Assembly (NCBI RefSeq): GCF_003590095.1
Contig: NC_039497.1
Span: forward strand, 4,956,691 to 5,020,690
Length of the DNA: 64,000 nucleotides
Direction: 5' to 3'
Source of the DNA: Trichoplusia ni
Lineage: Eukaryota; Arthropoda; Insecta; Lepidoptera; Noctuidae
The notes beneath the pieces were generated by a model. That model had not been told where the DNA came from. It ran no database searches and was given only the letters and a program-made list of their open reading frames with translations. This document shows positions 1 through 12,400 of this stretch, one piece after another; the first letter of the stretch is position 1; each line of letters starts with the position of its first letter. The translations under genes were made by a program, and so were the position numbers.

Positions 1-2205
1 TGACTCGTGGCTATCGCAACAGAAATAGTCGCGGCAAAAACTCAGTGTATCACTACACGGCGAACTGATTGCTTCCAGTAAAAAACACTAATAGAATTTA
101 TTATAAGAGCTTCATTTATATATCGTCACGCTTTTCCGCTAGTAGGAAGGCAGGCCTGTGTGACAACTAATTGGTAATAGATATATGTATACCAGGATAT
201 TACATGTTTTGTAATCGTTTGTTTTGGTGTCGCATTTATAGATAAATTTTATTGTTGTTTCAAGCGGCTTCGTCTTCTGTGGTTTGAGTATAGCTGCAAA
301 ATAAATGCCCTAAAGGTAGCCTCTGTCTTAATTAAAAGTATCAACTACCTGCATAACAAAATTTATCAAAATCGTTCCTCACATTTGGGCGTCAAGAAGT
401 AACATACACCCCCACATACTTTCGCGTTTCTCACTCACTCACATGACATTAGTTTGATGTTCCACCTTACGATAAAGCATCAACACTCGCTTCATTAAAA
501 AATCCACGATATATACAAAAAACGTTTGTTGGAGTAAGCTTTCAACCTATAGACTACCAGCTACTGTTCATTATGACTTTGACTTTCAGATAATATACAT
601 CATACTAGACCATGGGATTTGATTCGAGAGACACAGAAGAACTAACCGGATCTCATTATTATTAAGAAAAATCATATATGCTATTTCCGTGTCTCTTGAT
701 CTTTCTCTTCTTCAAATTAATAAAGCGTCATGTCGGTATATTGTTGAGATATTCCCAACAAGATATATAAAGCAACAAATCTCCTTCTGACAGTGATAGA
801 ACTTCAGAGAGATTCCATACATATTTAATATTGATAATTTTCTCTATAAATGCTAACTAGGTTTTCACACACGAGTAGTTTCTTTATCAATACCAGCTGA
901 TGACGCATAACGATACATAGAGCTAACACGTGTGCCCAATAAACGGACTCTTCACAATGGCATAGGTCGGTTATTTTCGTAAATTTCTGCCTGACTTATA
1001 TCTAGACTATTTGACGCTGAAACTCATAAATCTGTCCGGTGTAATACAAAGTTTAGCCCACAGCCCATTACCTAGCCGTCAACACAATTATCTAAACATT
1101 TGTTTCTTCATTAAAAGAAAGTGCGTCAGATAAATGGCTGCTGACAAAACGAAGACGTATCGTCGTGAAAATATGCGAAACATATGTAAACAGTGGACAC
1201 TTGGTGTCGTACTGAGAGAATAATGTCATGTTCTATGTCATTTATATAAATAGGTAGGTATATAATACTGGATTTCTTATGTTTTGTCTAACTGTTGTTT
1301 ATTGATCAATAAAGTCTCTATGGTATTAAATTAGGAGTCTTTCAAGAATAATTAATAAACCTTAATCTTTGGTATGAGGCAGCACGCTGAACAATCATGA
1401 TGAATTGTTATGCCTAAACCGATGCTGTTCGATTGTTCAGGTTTCGTTAGTAAGAGACTTACGCTACCAGCTTCAGTAAGAAAAGAACCATACTTAGCGA
1501 ACTAACATTCCAAAATGTATATTTGTCTAAATCCTTCAATCTCAATTATATCTAAGGCCCTAATGTTGGTCCAAACCAAAATAGGCTTCGTGCGGTAGAA
1601 AGCAACTTTCATAGCCGCCAATCAACATAATTTATCTAATGAAATCGTTAGACATATCTTAAGATTGTATCTACTTGTGTAACCTGCGCTTTTCTACTTA
1701 TCAGCGCCATTGGTGTGCTTGGAACGTGAGGTCCCGTGTTTGACATCTGAGTCAAGCAAAACGTGTTTATATGATTTTCTAGAAAACTGTTATGTTATGC
1801 TTGTTGTTAAGTATTCCTTTCTATAATTTAAGTTGAAAATAAATTCACCTTCAGTCCTCTGCTTTTGTCAAGGCAGGGGAAATCTCAGAGAGTGGGTGTC
1901 TCGGGAGAGGAAGTGGGTAGTGTCAGACCCTCACTTAACTGACTTAACCTAAGCTGCCGTGCAACATCTCCCGCGTTTGGGCTCTGCTTGGCAATTCGTT
2001 GCAATTCATCACTCACTTATCAATAGGCCCCTGACCATTCGAAATGCAACCAACGTATTAGTATTTGCTGTCACCATATCAACCAGTTGCTTAAATATGA
2101 ATGTCTCTAAGAGAAACTGACTCGACATAATTATGTATAACTGTCTAAAACACAAACAGGTACCCTTTAAAAATGTCAGTTTAATGTAAATAAAGCTAGT
2201 CCCGC
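1..2205. other. AT-rich non-coding stretch, nothing recognised
   Basis: No frame of useful length carries coding character, and I see no tRNA-like B box, terminal inverted repeat or tandem array here. It is most simply intron or intergenic DNA. Confidence 0.5.
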
Positions 2206-2300
2206 TTCGTGATATGTCACCGGCAGAGACAATGGCCGCCCACGTGCCGTGTGACGTCACTAGCCGGCCCGCAGGTCGATGCCCCCTTGTTTTTATTGAG
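2206..2300. promoter_or_regulatory. CpG-rich patch with E-box and CRE-like sites
   Basis: A GC-rich patch in AT-rich surroundings. It holds a CACGTG E-box next to a TGACGTCA (CRE-type) octamer, then a CCGGCCCGC run. Both strands are open through it (2009-2308 minus, 2214-2462 plus), but neither translation resembles a known domain, so the openness probably reflects composition. It could be a promoter or 5' non-coding exon, or the GC-rich core of a mobile repeat. No TATA or initiator could be assigned, so direction is unknown. Confidence 0.25.
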
Positions 2301-2937
2301 CGGTGCAAAGCTCTCGCTGATAAATTTACTGAAAAAAAAACATTTTATGGCCTGAAAAATTTATTAACACTTGAATTTTGCTTGCTCTGTGAAAAGCCGC
2401 TTGCGTCGCGCGTCGGTTTTTATGTAAGACTGTTGAAAGTAACTTATAATAAACGAGATTAAATTAGGGATACTGTTTACGATAGCAAAAAAAAGTTTTA
2501 AAGACTGCATATTATAAAATAAACATTTTGTCAAGTGTTTGATACGTTGCTAAAAGGAACAAGATTTATAAAAGCAAATATAATGAAAAGTAGTTTTTTG
2601 CCACTATGGAATATAAATTATCTATCGACAAAACCAAGAGCAAAAACTTCAAAGCAAGAAAAAATATCGGTAATATTTACTTGGCTTTTAGTGTGAGATA
2701 AAAAATGTCACGACGTTCATTGTTGTGTTCATTACCTAACCTAACATGGATCCTTGAGAAAATGTACAAAAAGTATAATAATGTATAACTGGTTTAATGT
2801 ACCAGCTGAGTTATAAAGTACACGTGACAGGAAATAATTCGCAAACAAAGCCACAATATGAACTACTTTAGAAAACAAACTACGGTCACAGTTGTGATGG
2901 AAAATCTTTAGGTAATTCGATGGGATCAGAATTATAG
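2301..2937. other. AT-rich non-coding stretch
   Basis: Nothing identifiable apart from short A/T runs and a short CCTAACCTAAC, which is too short to call a telomere-type (TTAGG)n array. Confidence 0.4.
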
Positions 2938-3350
2938 TTGATTTTCGATCAGACTATGAAGATCCATGTAGATAAAGTAGGTACCTTGACTGAAATAAAC
3001 TCTCAATTCGAAAAAAAAAAATCCAAAAAAAAAATAAGAGCAAGAAGGTACATCCGACATCAAATAAAAACTACTGAGCCAAACGTTTTCTGGGATCAAA
3101 TGACAGCTATTTCTTATATAAACTGAAATTGAGAATCTCCTCCTTTTTGGAGTCGGTTAAAAGCAGGTCAAGACCGACCTTTCAAATGCATAGATAGCTT
3201 CAAGAACATAGATAGCTGCTACGGTTCATGAAAACTGTGAATTTTACATTTTTTTTATGTGTGTGCGTGGCTGTGTGTATGTTTGTGGCACTGTAGGACT
3301 TAAACGGGTAAACTGATTTGGATGCGATTCTTTTCTGTGAGCTTTTTTTT
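2938..3350 (+). repeat. Lepidopteran interspersed repeat with GGAGTCGGTTAAA end
   Basis: The block around 3085-3170 (TTTTCTGGGATCAAATGACA, then TGAGAATCTCCTCC, then TTTTTGGAGTCGGTTAAA) matches a dispersed repeat I know from many moth and butterfly genomes, usually seen reversed as AACCGACTTCC-AAAAAGGAGGAGG-TTCTCAATTC. Downstream at about 3300-3345 the AACTGATTTGGATGCGATTC segment is also typical of this family. The short open frame 2938-3126 ends inside the repeat and looks like decayed element sequence, not a host gene. Related fragments occur near 5650, 22013 and 47896. The class of mobile element is not certain. Confidence 0.5.
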
Positions 3351-5634
3351 CAATTCATCTTCATAGTACTTCTTTTTACGTCAAGATACCGTCATTTGAC
3401 CCATGACATTTGGCACTTTTCGAAAAATATATACAGCAAATGAAAATCTCCTGAAATAAATAGCCCTCGTGAACGCATTCTAGAACTTTCCAGTACCTCC
3501 AAGGACTTATTCTCCAAGGTTGCAGTATACGATCCACGTATATTCCCTGGCACACATCGTCTGCGGAAGACCGCGTGAGATCGGAAGGGAAGCCCGCATA
3601 CTTTCGGCAAATAATTCGTATTGCGTGGGAGATTACAGCTGGCGCTCATTTTTCTCGCATTCCCTAATTATTTTTAGCACAGTCAATGACACAAAATGAA
3701 ACACAATTATTTTATTATCTTTATTAATTGCTTAGTGTAGGTCGGTAGTATTTTAGGCTCAAGTATTTCTGTAATTGAGGAAATTGTGTTAATATTGCTT
3801 AAGCCCAGGAAAGTTAACTGCTTGCGTTAAATTTTAGTTAGAAGAAAGGTTTACACATACATAGATACTATGTTTAACAAATCGCAACATAACCACGTGA
3901 CCAGTATCGAACTTTTTCTTTAGATATTCTGTTGAATTATTGGTTTCCAAAAGCAAAATGGAGTAAAGGAAGTTCAACTTTAAAGCGACCTTTTGTAAAA
4001 GTATTTTTTTTTCATTTTCAGAACTTTTACATTGTAAACTGAAATATAATACAGGTAGTCGTTATATAAGGTCGGGATACTTATGGATCCATTGGGCAGT
4101 TACCTGGTATTATTAATGGCTTCGGCAAAAACGTTTGGAATCCCGGAAATCAGCTGTGTTGGCACAAGGTCCGAATCATAAATAACCCGGGATACACTTT
4201 GTTACCTGTCTCACATTATATTGCGGGCATTTTTCTGTAGACCCACGAAATATGATGAGCCGTTTGTGAGTATTCCCGCTTGGCTGATGACGTACACACA
4301 TACATTCTACTCATAAATATTTAGTGGGAACTACAACTTACGATATCTGACTTAAAAGCCTAGTAATAATGAATCAAAGTCCTTAAGTTGCAATGCTTTA
4401 TAAGGGTCCTTTAAGGCTTTCAAAGGGTTGACGCAAAAATACTAATAATTTAAATTTCAAGTCACAGCTTTGACTTTTAGAATAAGAGGTCCAATATTTA
4501 TTTAAAGAAAACAAAAATAAACACGATCTTTTCATCGGATGTGCATATTCTCGACTTGACACACATAAAATAAAGTCCGGCTTATAAAATCGTCATTCGC
4601 GGTCCATTCTGAGTATGAAGAGACAGCTGAAACAACACCTATTAGTAAAAAAATATCTTTTAAAACAACCTCGTTTACGACTATTGCAGACACGACAGTC
4701 ATAAACATACGCATTGAGAATATAAGGGCGCTAATACATGGACCGATATGTGGAATTTATTTTCATGCTTGATACTTGAACAATGCACAATGACGGACTT
4801 AATGCACGAAGCATTGTCATTTTGATAAAAAAAACTCTAGACACTTTTAGCGAAAATGTATGCTCAGTAAAATTCTCGAAATATCCGCAAAATAAAATTT
4901 ATTTCTTTGGGTAAATTCAGATAACGTTACTCATGTGAAACCAAATTGTTTTTATTCAAAAAGCAACATCTTCTAAATAACATGAAGAGGGGACTTTCAG
5001 ATCAGACAATAATTAAGTAGAGATAACTTATATTCCTATCATTCAATATCCATAACGTTAAGAACCTTTCCGCATCATTACTTCAACCACACAGAAAAGC
5101 ACCGACGAATACAAAACCCATCTACGTTTATCCCTAAACCGAAACGGAATAAGAAATGGTATAATTGATTTTGAGAAATTTCGCAATCGTCAGTGCGAGC
5201 CCAGCCTAACCGTCGCACTAGATTTTATTCCTATTTTATTACGTGAACCGCGAGACGGCTCGAACTGGGTCGTGTGATATCGTTAGCATATTCGCTGACT
5301 ATTATTACTATTTATATTTAAACAGAAATAAATTATACGCGTGGGTTTGTTGTCTTATAGTGGCGTATAATCTCATGTTATTGTTTGTAAGTAGGTGATG
5401 AGAATTAACAGTTCGTTGTCACTTGTTTTTGGGGTCATCATCTACTTGTACTGATGGTGAAGTGAGATGCTGATGATTTGTCGATGGTAGGATTTGTTCT
5501 TCTTTTTATTTTTAAGATGTTTGTGCCGACTGCTGATTTAATGTCTCGTGTCCGACACTCACCAATTGGGCTCTAGGTTAAATCAATTGTTACTGATATT
5601 CGAAGGTGTAACCTTGCCTTATTCTTACAATATT
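3351..5634. other. Non-coding stretch; unrecognised GC-richer patch at 3540-3650
   Basis: Mostly AT-rich and featureless. The patch 3540-3650 is more GC-rich and open on the minus strand (3392-3649, 85 codons). The translation has no motif I recognise and there are no convincing splice signals, so I do not call a gene. Confidence 0.35.
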
Positions 5635-5639
5635 GGAGT

Positions 5640-5800
5640 ATTTATTTTTAACTTCAGAAAAGAGAAGGTTCTCAATTCATCTCTATTTTTTATTCTTGGC
5701 TGAGAACTTCCGCCTGGATGAACTGATTTTGTTGCTTTTTCTTTGAAATAGCTATCATAAGGACCAAGTTTGAATCATTAGGTTGTCTTTATTTGAGGGC
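5640..5800 (-). repeat. Fragment of the AACCGACTTC-type repeat
   Basis: ACTTCAGAAAAGAGAAGGTT followed by CTCAATTCAT is a diverged copy of the AACCGACTTCC...AGGAGGTTCTCAATTC motif, opposite in orientation to the copy at 2938-3350. The downstream GAACTGATTTTGTTGCTTTT fits the same family. No open frame is preserved. Confidence 0.4.
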
Positions 5801-5838
5801 GGTTATAAGTTAACGTTCTTATTTTTTTTTAATTAATA

Positions 5839-6125
5839 TCTATATACTAATATTTAAAGCTGAAGAGTTCGCTTGTTTGTTTGAACGCGCTAATCTCAGG
5901 AACTACTGGTTCAAATTGAAAAAATATTTTTGTGTTGAATAGATCATTCATCGAGGAAGGTTTTAGGCTATGTACCATCACGCTGCGACTAATAAGAACG
6001 AAGATACAATAGAAAATGTGGAAAAACGAGGAAAATTATTAATCTTTGAAGGCTTCCGTTGCGTGCGCTGCGAAAACGGTGCAAGTTCTTCTAACCACGT
6101 GGACGAAGTCGCGGGCAACAGTTAG
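5839..6125 (+). mobile_element. Helitron-like non-autonomous repeat (class tentative)
   Basis: It starts TCTATATACTAATATTTAAA, runs through GAACGCGCTAATCTCAGGAA, then ATCGAGGAAGGTTTTAGGCT, and ends GACGAAGTCGCGGGCAACAG followed by TTAG. I recognise this as a very abundant lepidopteran interspersed repeat. The 5' TC and a 3' end resembling CTAG(T) after a GC-rich stretch fit a Helitron-type element, with the first C of CTAG mutated here. It carries no protein. The family match is seen in the sequence; the Helitron class is inference. Confidence 0.5.
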
Positions 6126-6435
6126 AAATAATATAAAGTTCAATGATTTTTTCGATTATCATTATTTTACTAACACACCCTCTACGGCTCTATGATACAT
6201 CTAGTCTCTCTCTACTCTCATACGAAACAGCTTTCCCCCTAATGTTCCAACAACAGAGACCCCGTACATTGTCTACATTCATTAATATGCGATATCTCAG
6301 GAAATGCTAATGTCTTCCCCACAATAAAGTAATCGTTAAATTGACTGTGGCCGGCTCACAGTCATTTGCATCTCGTTTAATTGTCTTGGAATAGATACGA
6401 CATGGAAATTGTGACGCTTAAACTGTGTTCTATTT

Positions 6436-6605
6436 ATAAGACTGTTGGAGTTCCGTAGGGAAAAATAGGATCCCTATTACTGAGGATCTTGCTGTCCATC
6501 CGTCCGTCATCAGGCTGTATCACATAAACGATGATAGCTATAATTGAAATTTCCATAGATGATTTAGTTTTTCTGCCGCTATAACAACGAATTATATAAA
6601 TAAGG
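6436..6605 (+). repeat. Interspersed repeat with TGTCCATCCGTCCGTC core
   Basis: The order GTTCCGTAGGGAAAAATAGG, CTGTCCATCCGTCCGTCATC, AGGCTGTATCACATAAACG, TGATAGCTATAATTGAAATT and TGCCGCTATAACAACGAATT matches a dispersed lepidopteran repeat known from many loci. A second copy lies in the opposite orientation at about 55933-56025. The open frame 6434-6661 (minus) lies within it and is not a host gene. Confidence 0.5.
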
Positions 6606-6661
6606 ATCGTTGCTTTCTCTTCTTTCTTTTTCAAATCTTGCAAGGTTAAACAATTAACCAA

Positions 6662-9280
6662 CTTGATGGTTTCTAATTGACCTGAAATTTGGCATATCTA
6701 CATATATTGCGTGACTATGCAATATTATAATGAGAAGCTCCGCCATAAAATACACAGCTCCATTGAGTTTCCCATTTCTTAATCCAAATACGTCAAATTT
6801 GACAAGCAAGTAACAAGCAACTTTTTAGCAAGCTCAAAAGATAGTTCAAATCATTTTTTACGAACAATCTTCAATTATAGTAGTCGCGTTTTGCACAAAT
6901 TTTCAGAAAGATTTACTGACCTACAGTTTTGTGCCAGTATCGTACATAAACGATAGATTCTTAAAAGCTAACTCTTCTAGATATTTCTACTGTAAAATTT
7001 GAACCAACGAGAAATACTGAATCTATTTTTACCATTTATCTTCCGCCTCTATCAACTGATACCATTCATTTCGCACTTTCATCGAGCTCACTATTATTTT
7101 CCACTGAAGATGTAAATACGTTCATGGTCAATTCCTGGTTTGTCACCGGCAGTCATGTAGGAATGCGGTTTTACGTCATTGCCTTGTTTTCATAGATTCT
7201 TTACATTACGTGGGAGATATTTTGTTGTGCATACGTATTGGATGATATTACGGAAATCGATTGGAAAGCATAATAATAAGATTTTTTTTTTGTTTGAAAA
7301 ACAAAACCAGACTGGTGATCTAGGTTTCTTTGTTCAGAATTCATGCTTGAACAATTATTTGGATTTTTGTAACGATTATAACTATGATTCAAGAATTTTA
7401 TTTCCTCTTTTCGTTTCAGGGTTATCAGACAGTTTCGAGCACAAAAGATTTTCATTTAATTTTCAATTGACCTATGTTAGGTACTACGATTTCAAATTCT
7501 TCATTTTAACTATCTGGTTAAAAGAGCGAAAAATTACTCTATCTATAATAATAAGAATATATTGTTCAAGAAATTTGTTAATAGCCGTTATTTTCAGGAA
7601 GATAATTTTACTAATACGATAGAAGCTCAGAAACCTACTCCGATAAAATAATGTCATCTTCTTCTACACTATGAGGAATCATTTCCTCAACAAAAATACA
7701 TGAAACAAACCTATTTTCGTATTAAATTCTTTTATTTGACACCTCAGTCAGCAAGTCGGTCAAACTATATTGTGACTGCAATAAATCTGGTGTCACCCAC
7801 GCAGACCATTGCTGCCAGATAACTCCGTAATTATAATATTCAAATGATATTGCATATTGGATTGGTGTTATGAGACCTTTACATCTTATTATAAGTTATT
7901 ATCAATTTATTATATTATACTGTTGATATTTAGTAGCTACCAGCATTTACCTAAGCGGAGAGTTCCATCTACACATATTATATTATAAGTGCTGACTGCC
8001 TGTTGAACTTTTATAACACTTATTGTAAAATAAGCTGCTATACCAACATTGGACAAAAGATTTTGTGCTGGCATAATAATAATCTAAACCAACGCGGATG
8101 AAGAAGAGAGTAGAACCTAGTAAAGAGACAAGTAATAGTACCTATTGTCATAATCCAAAACAAATGCATATAAAAAGCAGTGATGAAAAGAAATCTCAGT
8201 AATATCTGAAGATTAATCCTTTCTGACAGAAACACATGTTTTACACAGAATAGCAACAATATAGCATAATGTCTCAAAAAAATTAATAGCATTATCTCTG
8301 GCACTCGGGACTGGCACTCTGACACTCTGGCACACAGGTTTCCCAATCTTATAGAATTAAAAAGCAACTTTTAACCGATGCCATTAATTATAAAAAGAAA
8401 TAATGTTGTCTTTTAGCTCAGCTCCAAGTAGGTCACCGTAAGTGATAATTCGATGCGCGCGCGCCGGCGAACTGACCTATATCGATGCGGTGATCTGGAT
8501 TAAATCAAATCAAAGATTAACTTTCTACATCGCAGAACTATTTATGCACGCAAAATGTAAAAATGTATAAAATATTTGTATACTGGAGTAGATATGATTT
8601 ACAACTTACCTAGCTCATTTTATGATGTAGAAAATAGATGTAAAAAAATATACTTTGACAGACCGAATTATAATTATAATTTCTAGCTACTGCAATGGTC
8701 TCACTCCTATCAGTTATCCTTATTTTTGGCTGTTTGGCAGCCAATAAGGCCCAATTTTTTGAGCACAAATCGAATCGAATTTCGTCAAGCCATCATCTCA
8801 TAGATAAAGTTCTTCTACCAATACTTTGATACTAGTCTACGATACCAGAACCATATGTATGAATAATAAACATATAAGTGTAAACACACCTGTTGTACCA
8901 AGCAGGTTGTATACCACCTTTTTGATTTATCTCCGCTGTACCGGCGACTATCTTAATGGGATTTTCGCATTAGAAAGTTTACAAGTCGGCCCTATAAAAC
9001 TTTATGACTTTTTTACCATCGGAGTTCTAAAACACTTTTTTAAATCAGTCAAGTTACTTGTAATAGGAATTTAAAAGTTCTTTTTAATCGGAATCTAATT
9101 TGCCTTAAAAATCCCCCTTGAAAGGATAGTGTTGTATTTGTCGTCGACTTTACCTCCTTCAATTCACATTGAGCGTCTTTAAGCAACGCTAACAAGGCAC
9201 TATATTACATTGCAAAAATAAACTACAGTTTGTTTCGGGGCTTTTACAAAAACCCCAATGTTCCTATGGATACACAACAG
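6662..9280. other. AT-rich non-coding stretch
   Basis: Several open frames of 80-147 codons occur (for example 7179-7622 plus and 8038-8367 minus). They are AT-rich, overlap each other on both strands and show no motif or codon bias. A short GCGCGCGCGCCGGCG run lies near 8456. No gene is supported. Confidence 0.45.
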
Positions 9281-9294
9281 AAGATAATTTAAAT

Positions 9295-9489
9295 ATGAGT
9301 AATTTACAATCAAATTTACAACTTCCTACCGAAGTTTTAACCCAGTTGAGAGCCGACACCGGCGCCACTGAACAGGTTCTACTCAAATTACACCAAAACT
9401 TAATTCAATCCAAAATATTATGTAGGAAGTTCATACCGGTCCTATACTGTACTACACGCAAAACGGGAAAACCAGAAGGCCTAGTTTAG
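9295..9489 (+). pseudogene. Possible Jockey-group LINE ORF2 remnant
   Basis: The 64-codon frame contains LRADTGATEQVLLKLHQNLI followed by QSKI. In position and pattern this resembles the segment after the RT core of Jockey-group LINEs, commonly (W)GADRxxLLxLYxxLIxSKLDYG. The LDYG part is not preserved, and no RT motif or 3' tail lies nearby. If real, it is a small degenerate piece. Chance resemblance cannot be excluded. Confidence 0.25.
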
Positions 9490-12400
9490 AAAACACATGA
9501 AAATTTACCATCGTATCTATGGGAAATGAAATAATTAACTTACGGTTAACATATCGCTAGACGTTGAAAAGTAACATTTATGTTTACGTGTCTAACAAGA
9601 AGGTTTTAGGTCAGTGATACCTATTCTTAAAAACTGGATAGAATAATTGTTATCAAAAACAATTAAGACCAATACTATACTAATGCATTTGAATTGAAGG
9701 AAAAAAATAAGAATCAAATCGGTTTCACTCTATATAATTTATTCCAGTAAAATATACAAATAAAAAAGCTCTTTTTTTCAGTTGAAACTTCTGTATTGCA
9801 CGGACAGTGGTCAATGTTTGTCAACGGTTGCACACAAGATCATTGAAAATAGACAATAAATAATGTCGTCTTAAGACATTTGCATTTTTATTAAAAAATG
9901 ATTATGATATGGACAAGTTTCTTCATGTTATGAAAACTCAACGTATTTTTTAAGTATTAATTTATAGTGTACCTCATTAAGTGGGGTCATTACTTGGGCC
10001 AGTTTGAGCTACCGGGGACGCGGGCCTGGACAAGACTATTAATAAAATTAATCTCGTTTATTGGGAAATAAACACGCGTTTGAAAGTTTACCTTTCATTA
10101 TATCCGATAGAAGCCAGTTTGTCTGGTTGGCAGTCAAGGGATCCTGCTGATTCATTAATTATCTGTAGCTTAATTAGTCACCAAAAGGTTAGATATCTGT
10201 AGAATACCGTGGACTTGCGTAAAGGAAGGATGTTTTAATTACTGTATTCAATATGCAAAATGCTTAGCTTTTTGAGGAACAGTAATTATTAAAACTTTTT
10301 CATATCTTTACCAAAATTATGTTCGTATCATAAGGCAAAATGGAAACTTATCTATTTCTATCTCCATTACGACCGTGAGATCTGAAGCTTCAGAGAGGGA
10401 ACTATTAGATAGGTAATATAGTCGCTTTTTACATGTAGAGTCTGCGCCACAGTCTGGGAGCGCACGTGAGTACAGTAGTAACAATAAGTGGCGATGAATC
10501 TGCTGACGGTACGGGGAACGACCTAGAATTTTTATATCAAAGATATTTGTAGCTCGTACATGAATGTACAGAGTGAGGCGGGGTAAAATGTATGAGTACC
10601 TACATTATCGTTGATGATTTTTTTTGTACAAAATTATTTTTTTTAAAGAGAAAGGGAAACGTTGAAATACATTCGCTTGGAACAAGGTGAGTAAACTGAT
10701 TTGCACTCAAGAAAAATGAAGACAGAATTAATTGAACCATCACTTGCAATATTAAACTTTAACCAAACTCCGGCGAGAGAACACTAATAGCCATTTTTAT
10801 TCTTTATTCAAATCATGGAGCTTGGCTTAAAAATAATACTCTCTGCATCGACATTAAGTAGGAATCAGATTTCAGTAATACAGAATTCAGCTGATATATA
10901 CTACTACACATAAACCGTATCTTCACTTCACAGGCACTTTGTACCAGCCTCCTCTAAGAGGAAATTCTCATTCAATTTCAAATAATTTAGATCTAGTCCA
11001 GACTAATTTCAGTGTCAGCTTTAGTTTTCAGGCCAAATATTTCTTTAAGTATCATAAATATGTCTGCCTGGCTGTCTGTGGAATTAGAATAGAGAATAGT
11101 ATTGGATGTGATGTCACTCGGTACTTGGACTCTTGAAATCATATTATTCGATTTTTTAAGCAAACTGGGAGGTACATACACTTTTTGCATTGGGTTCACA
11201 ACATAACTGGATAGATTTAAAGGGATATTGAAGAAATTTGTTTAATATATATATATATAATATATTTAAAATAAAATAAATAATATTTATTAAGCAATCG
11301 ACAATTACTATGAGGTTAATGATATTTGTCATAGAAATGTGTGGTTTAATTCGTGGATGAATTGCACAAGAATCTATTATTAGTTCGGCACTACAGGAAA
11401 TAAGAAAGCGAAACTGCGAGGCTTAGCTAGTTGTGTATATTAGGGTGACAATACACATGATAACAAAAGCGAAAATGCCAAAAAGGGTAAAATCCACAAA
11501 ATGTCAGACAAAAGTTAAATTACTTTGTGAATAGGACACAACAACAACGATGTTGCACCACTTTCAGGACCAGCGCTCCAACGAAACAGTTGAACCCGCA
11601 GCAAGAGGAAAAAACATGAAACAGAAAAGACAAAATAAACGATGATTTTTAATGCTTCACGCCATTACTATGGATAACACACACGCCCCTTCAAACACAA
11701 CCTGCGTGGATACCAACACTAAACACAACAAACAACCCGTGGATTCCTTTCTTTATTAAACGAGGAACAACAAAAGCAACATTGAGTAACACGACACGTA
11801 CAGCAAGCCATAAAAAAACAACTTGTAAAAATATCATTAAAACGAACTTCGTTAAAGTTTATTTGGATTCTCGTAAATGTGAGCGCTTTCGAGGCTAAAT
11901 CTAAAGGTCTAATGGGGTCAATTGGAGCTGCTTAGCATATTTCACTAATTAAAGATACGGAACACTTTTGTACAGGAGGGGAGGACTTCACTAACTTTTA
12001 GGGAGGCCCCTCAGCGAAAGATAAGCTGCTGATGTCTTTCTAAAGTACATTTTCAGCTAAATGTACTTTGGTATTTTTAGAACGATTTAACTTTTTCTTT
12101 TCTAAATATAAGCAAGTACAAAGTTGCTTTATGGATCTTTTGTCTACTGCTAAATTAGGTGAGATGTCGTTTACCTTTAATTTAAGTATGTAACTTTATG
12201 AACATTTTCTTAACGTATATTCTAATGTCATCCATGGGATTGTCTTTACTTGTCCAACATTTCCAGCTGTGCCTACACGTCGTTCCTTCACTCCATCCAA
12301 ACAATCCCTGAGATCATTTAGGAACATCTTAGCTAACTGAATCTAAAAATTATGCTGATCTACTAATGCTCAATTATAGCAATAGATAGCTGCACAGCTG

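Noticed and set aside
2732..2745. Telomere-type (TTAGG)n array
   Set aside because: Only two CCTAA units.
7179..7622. 147-codon plus-strand open frame
   Set aside because: AT-rich, dominated by Phe/Ile/Leu/Asn/Tyr, overlaps an antisense frame and has no motif, codon bias or splice context.
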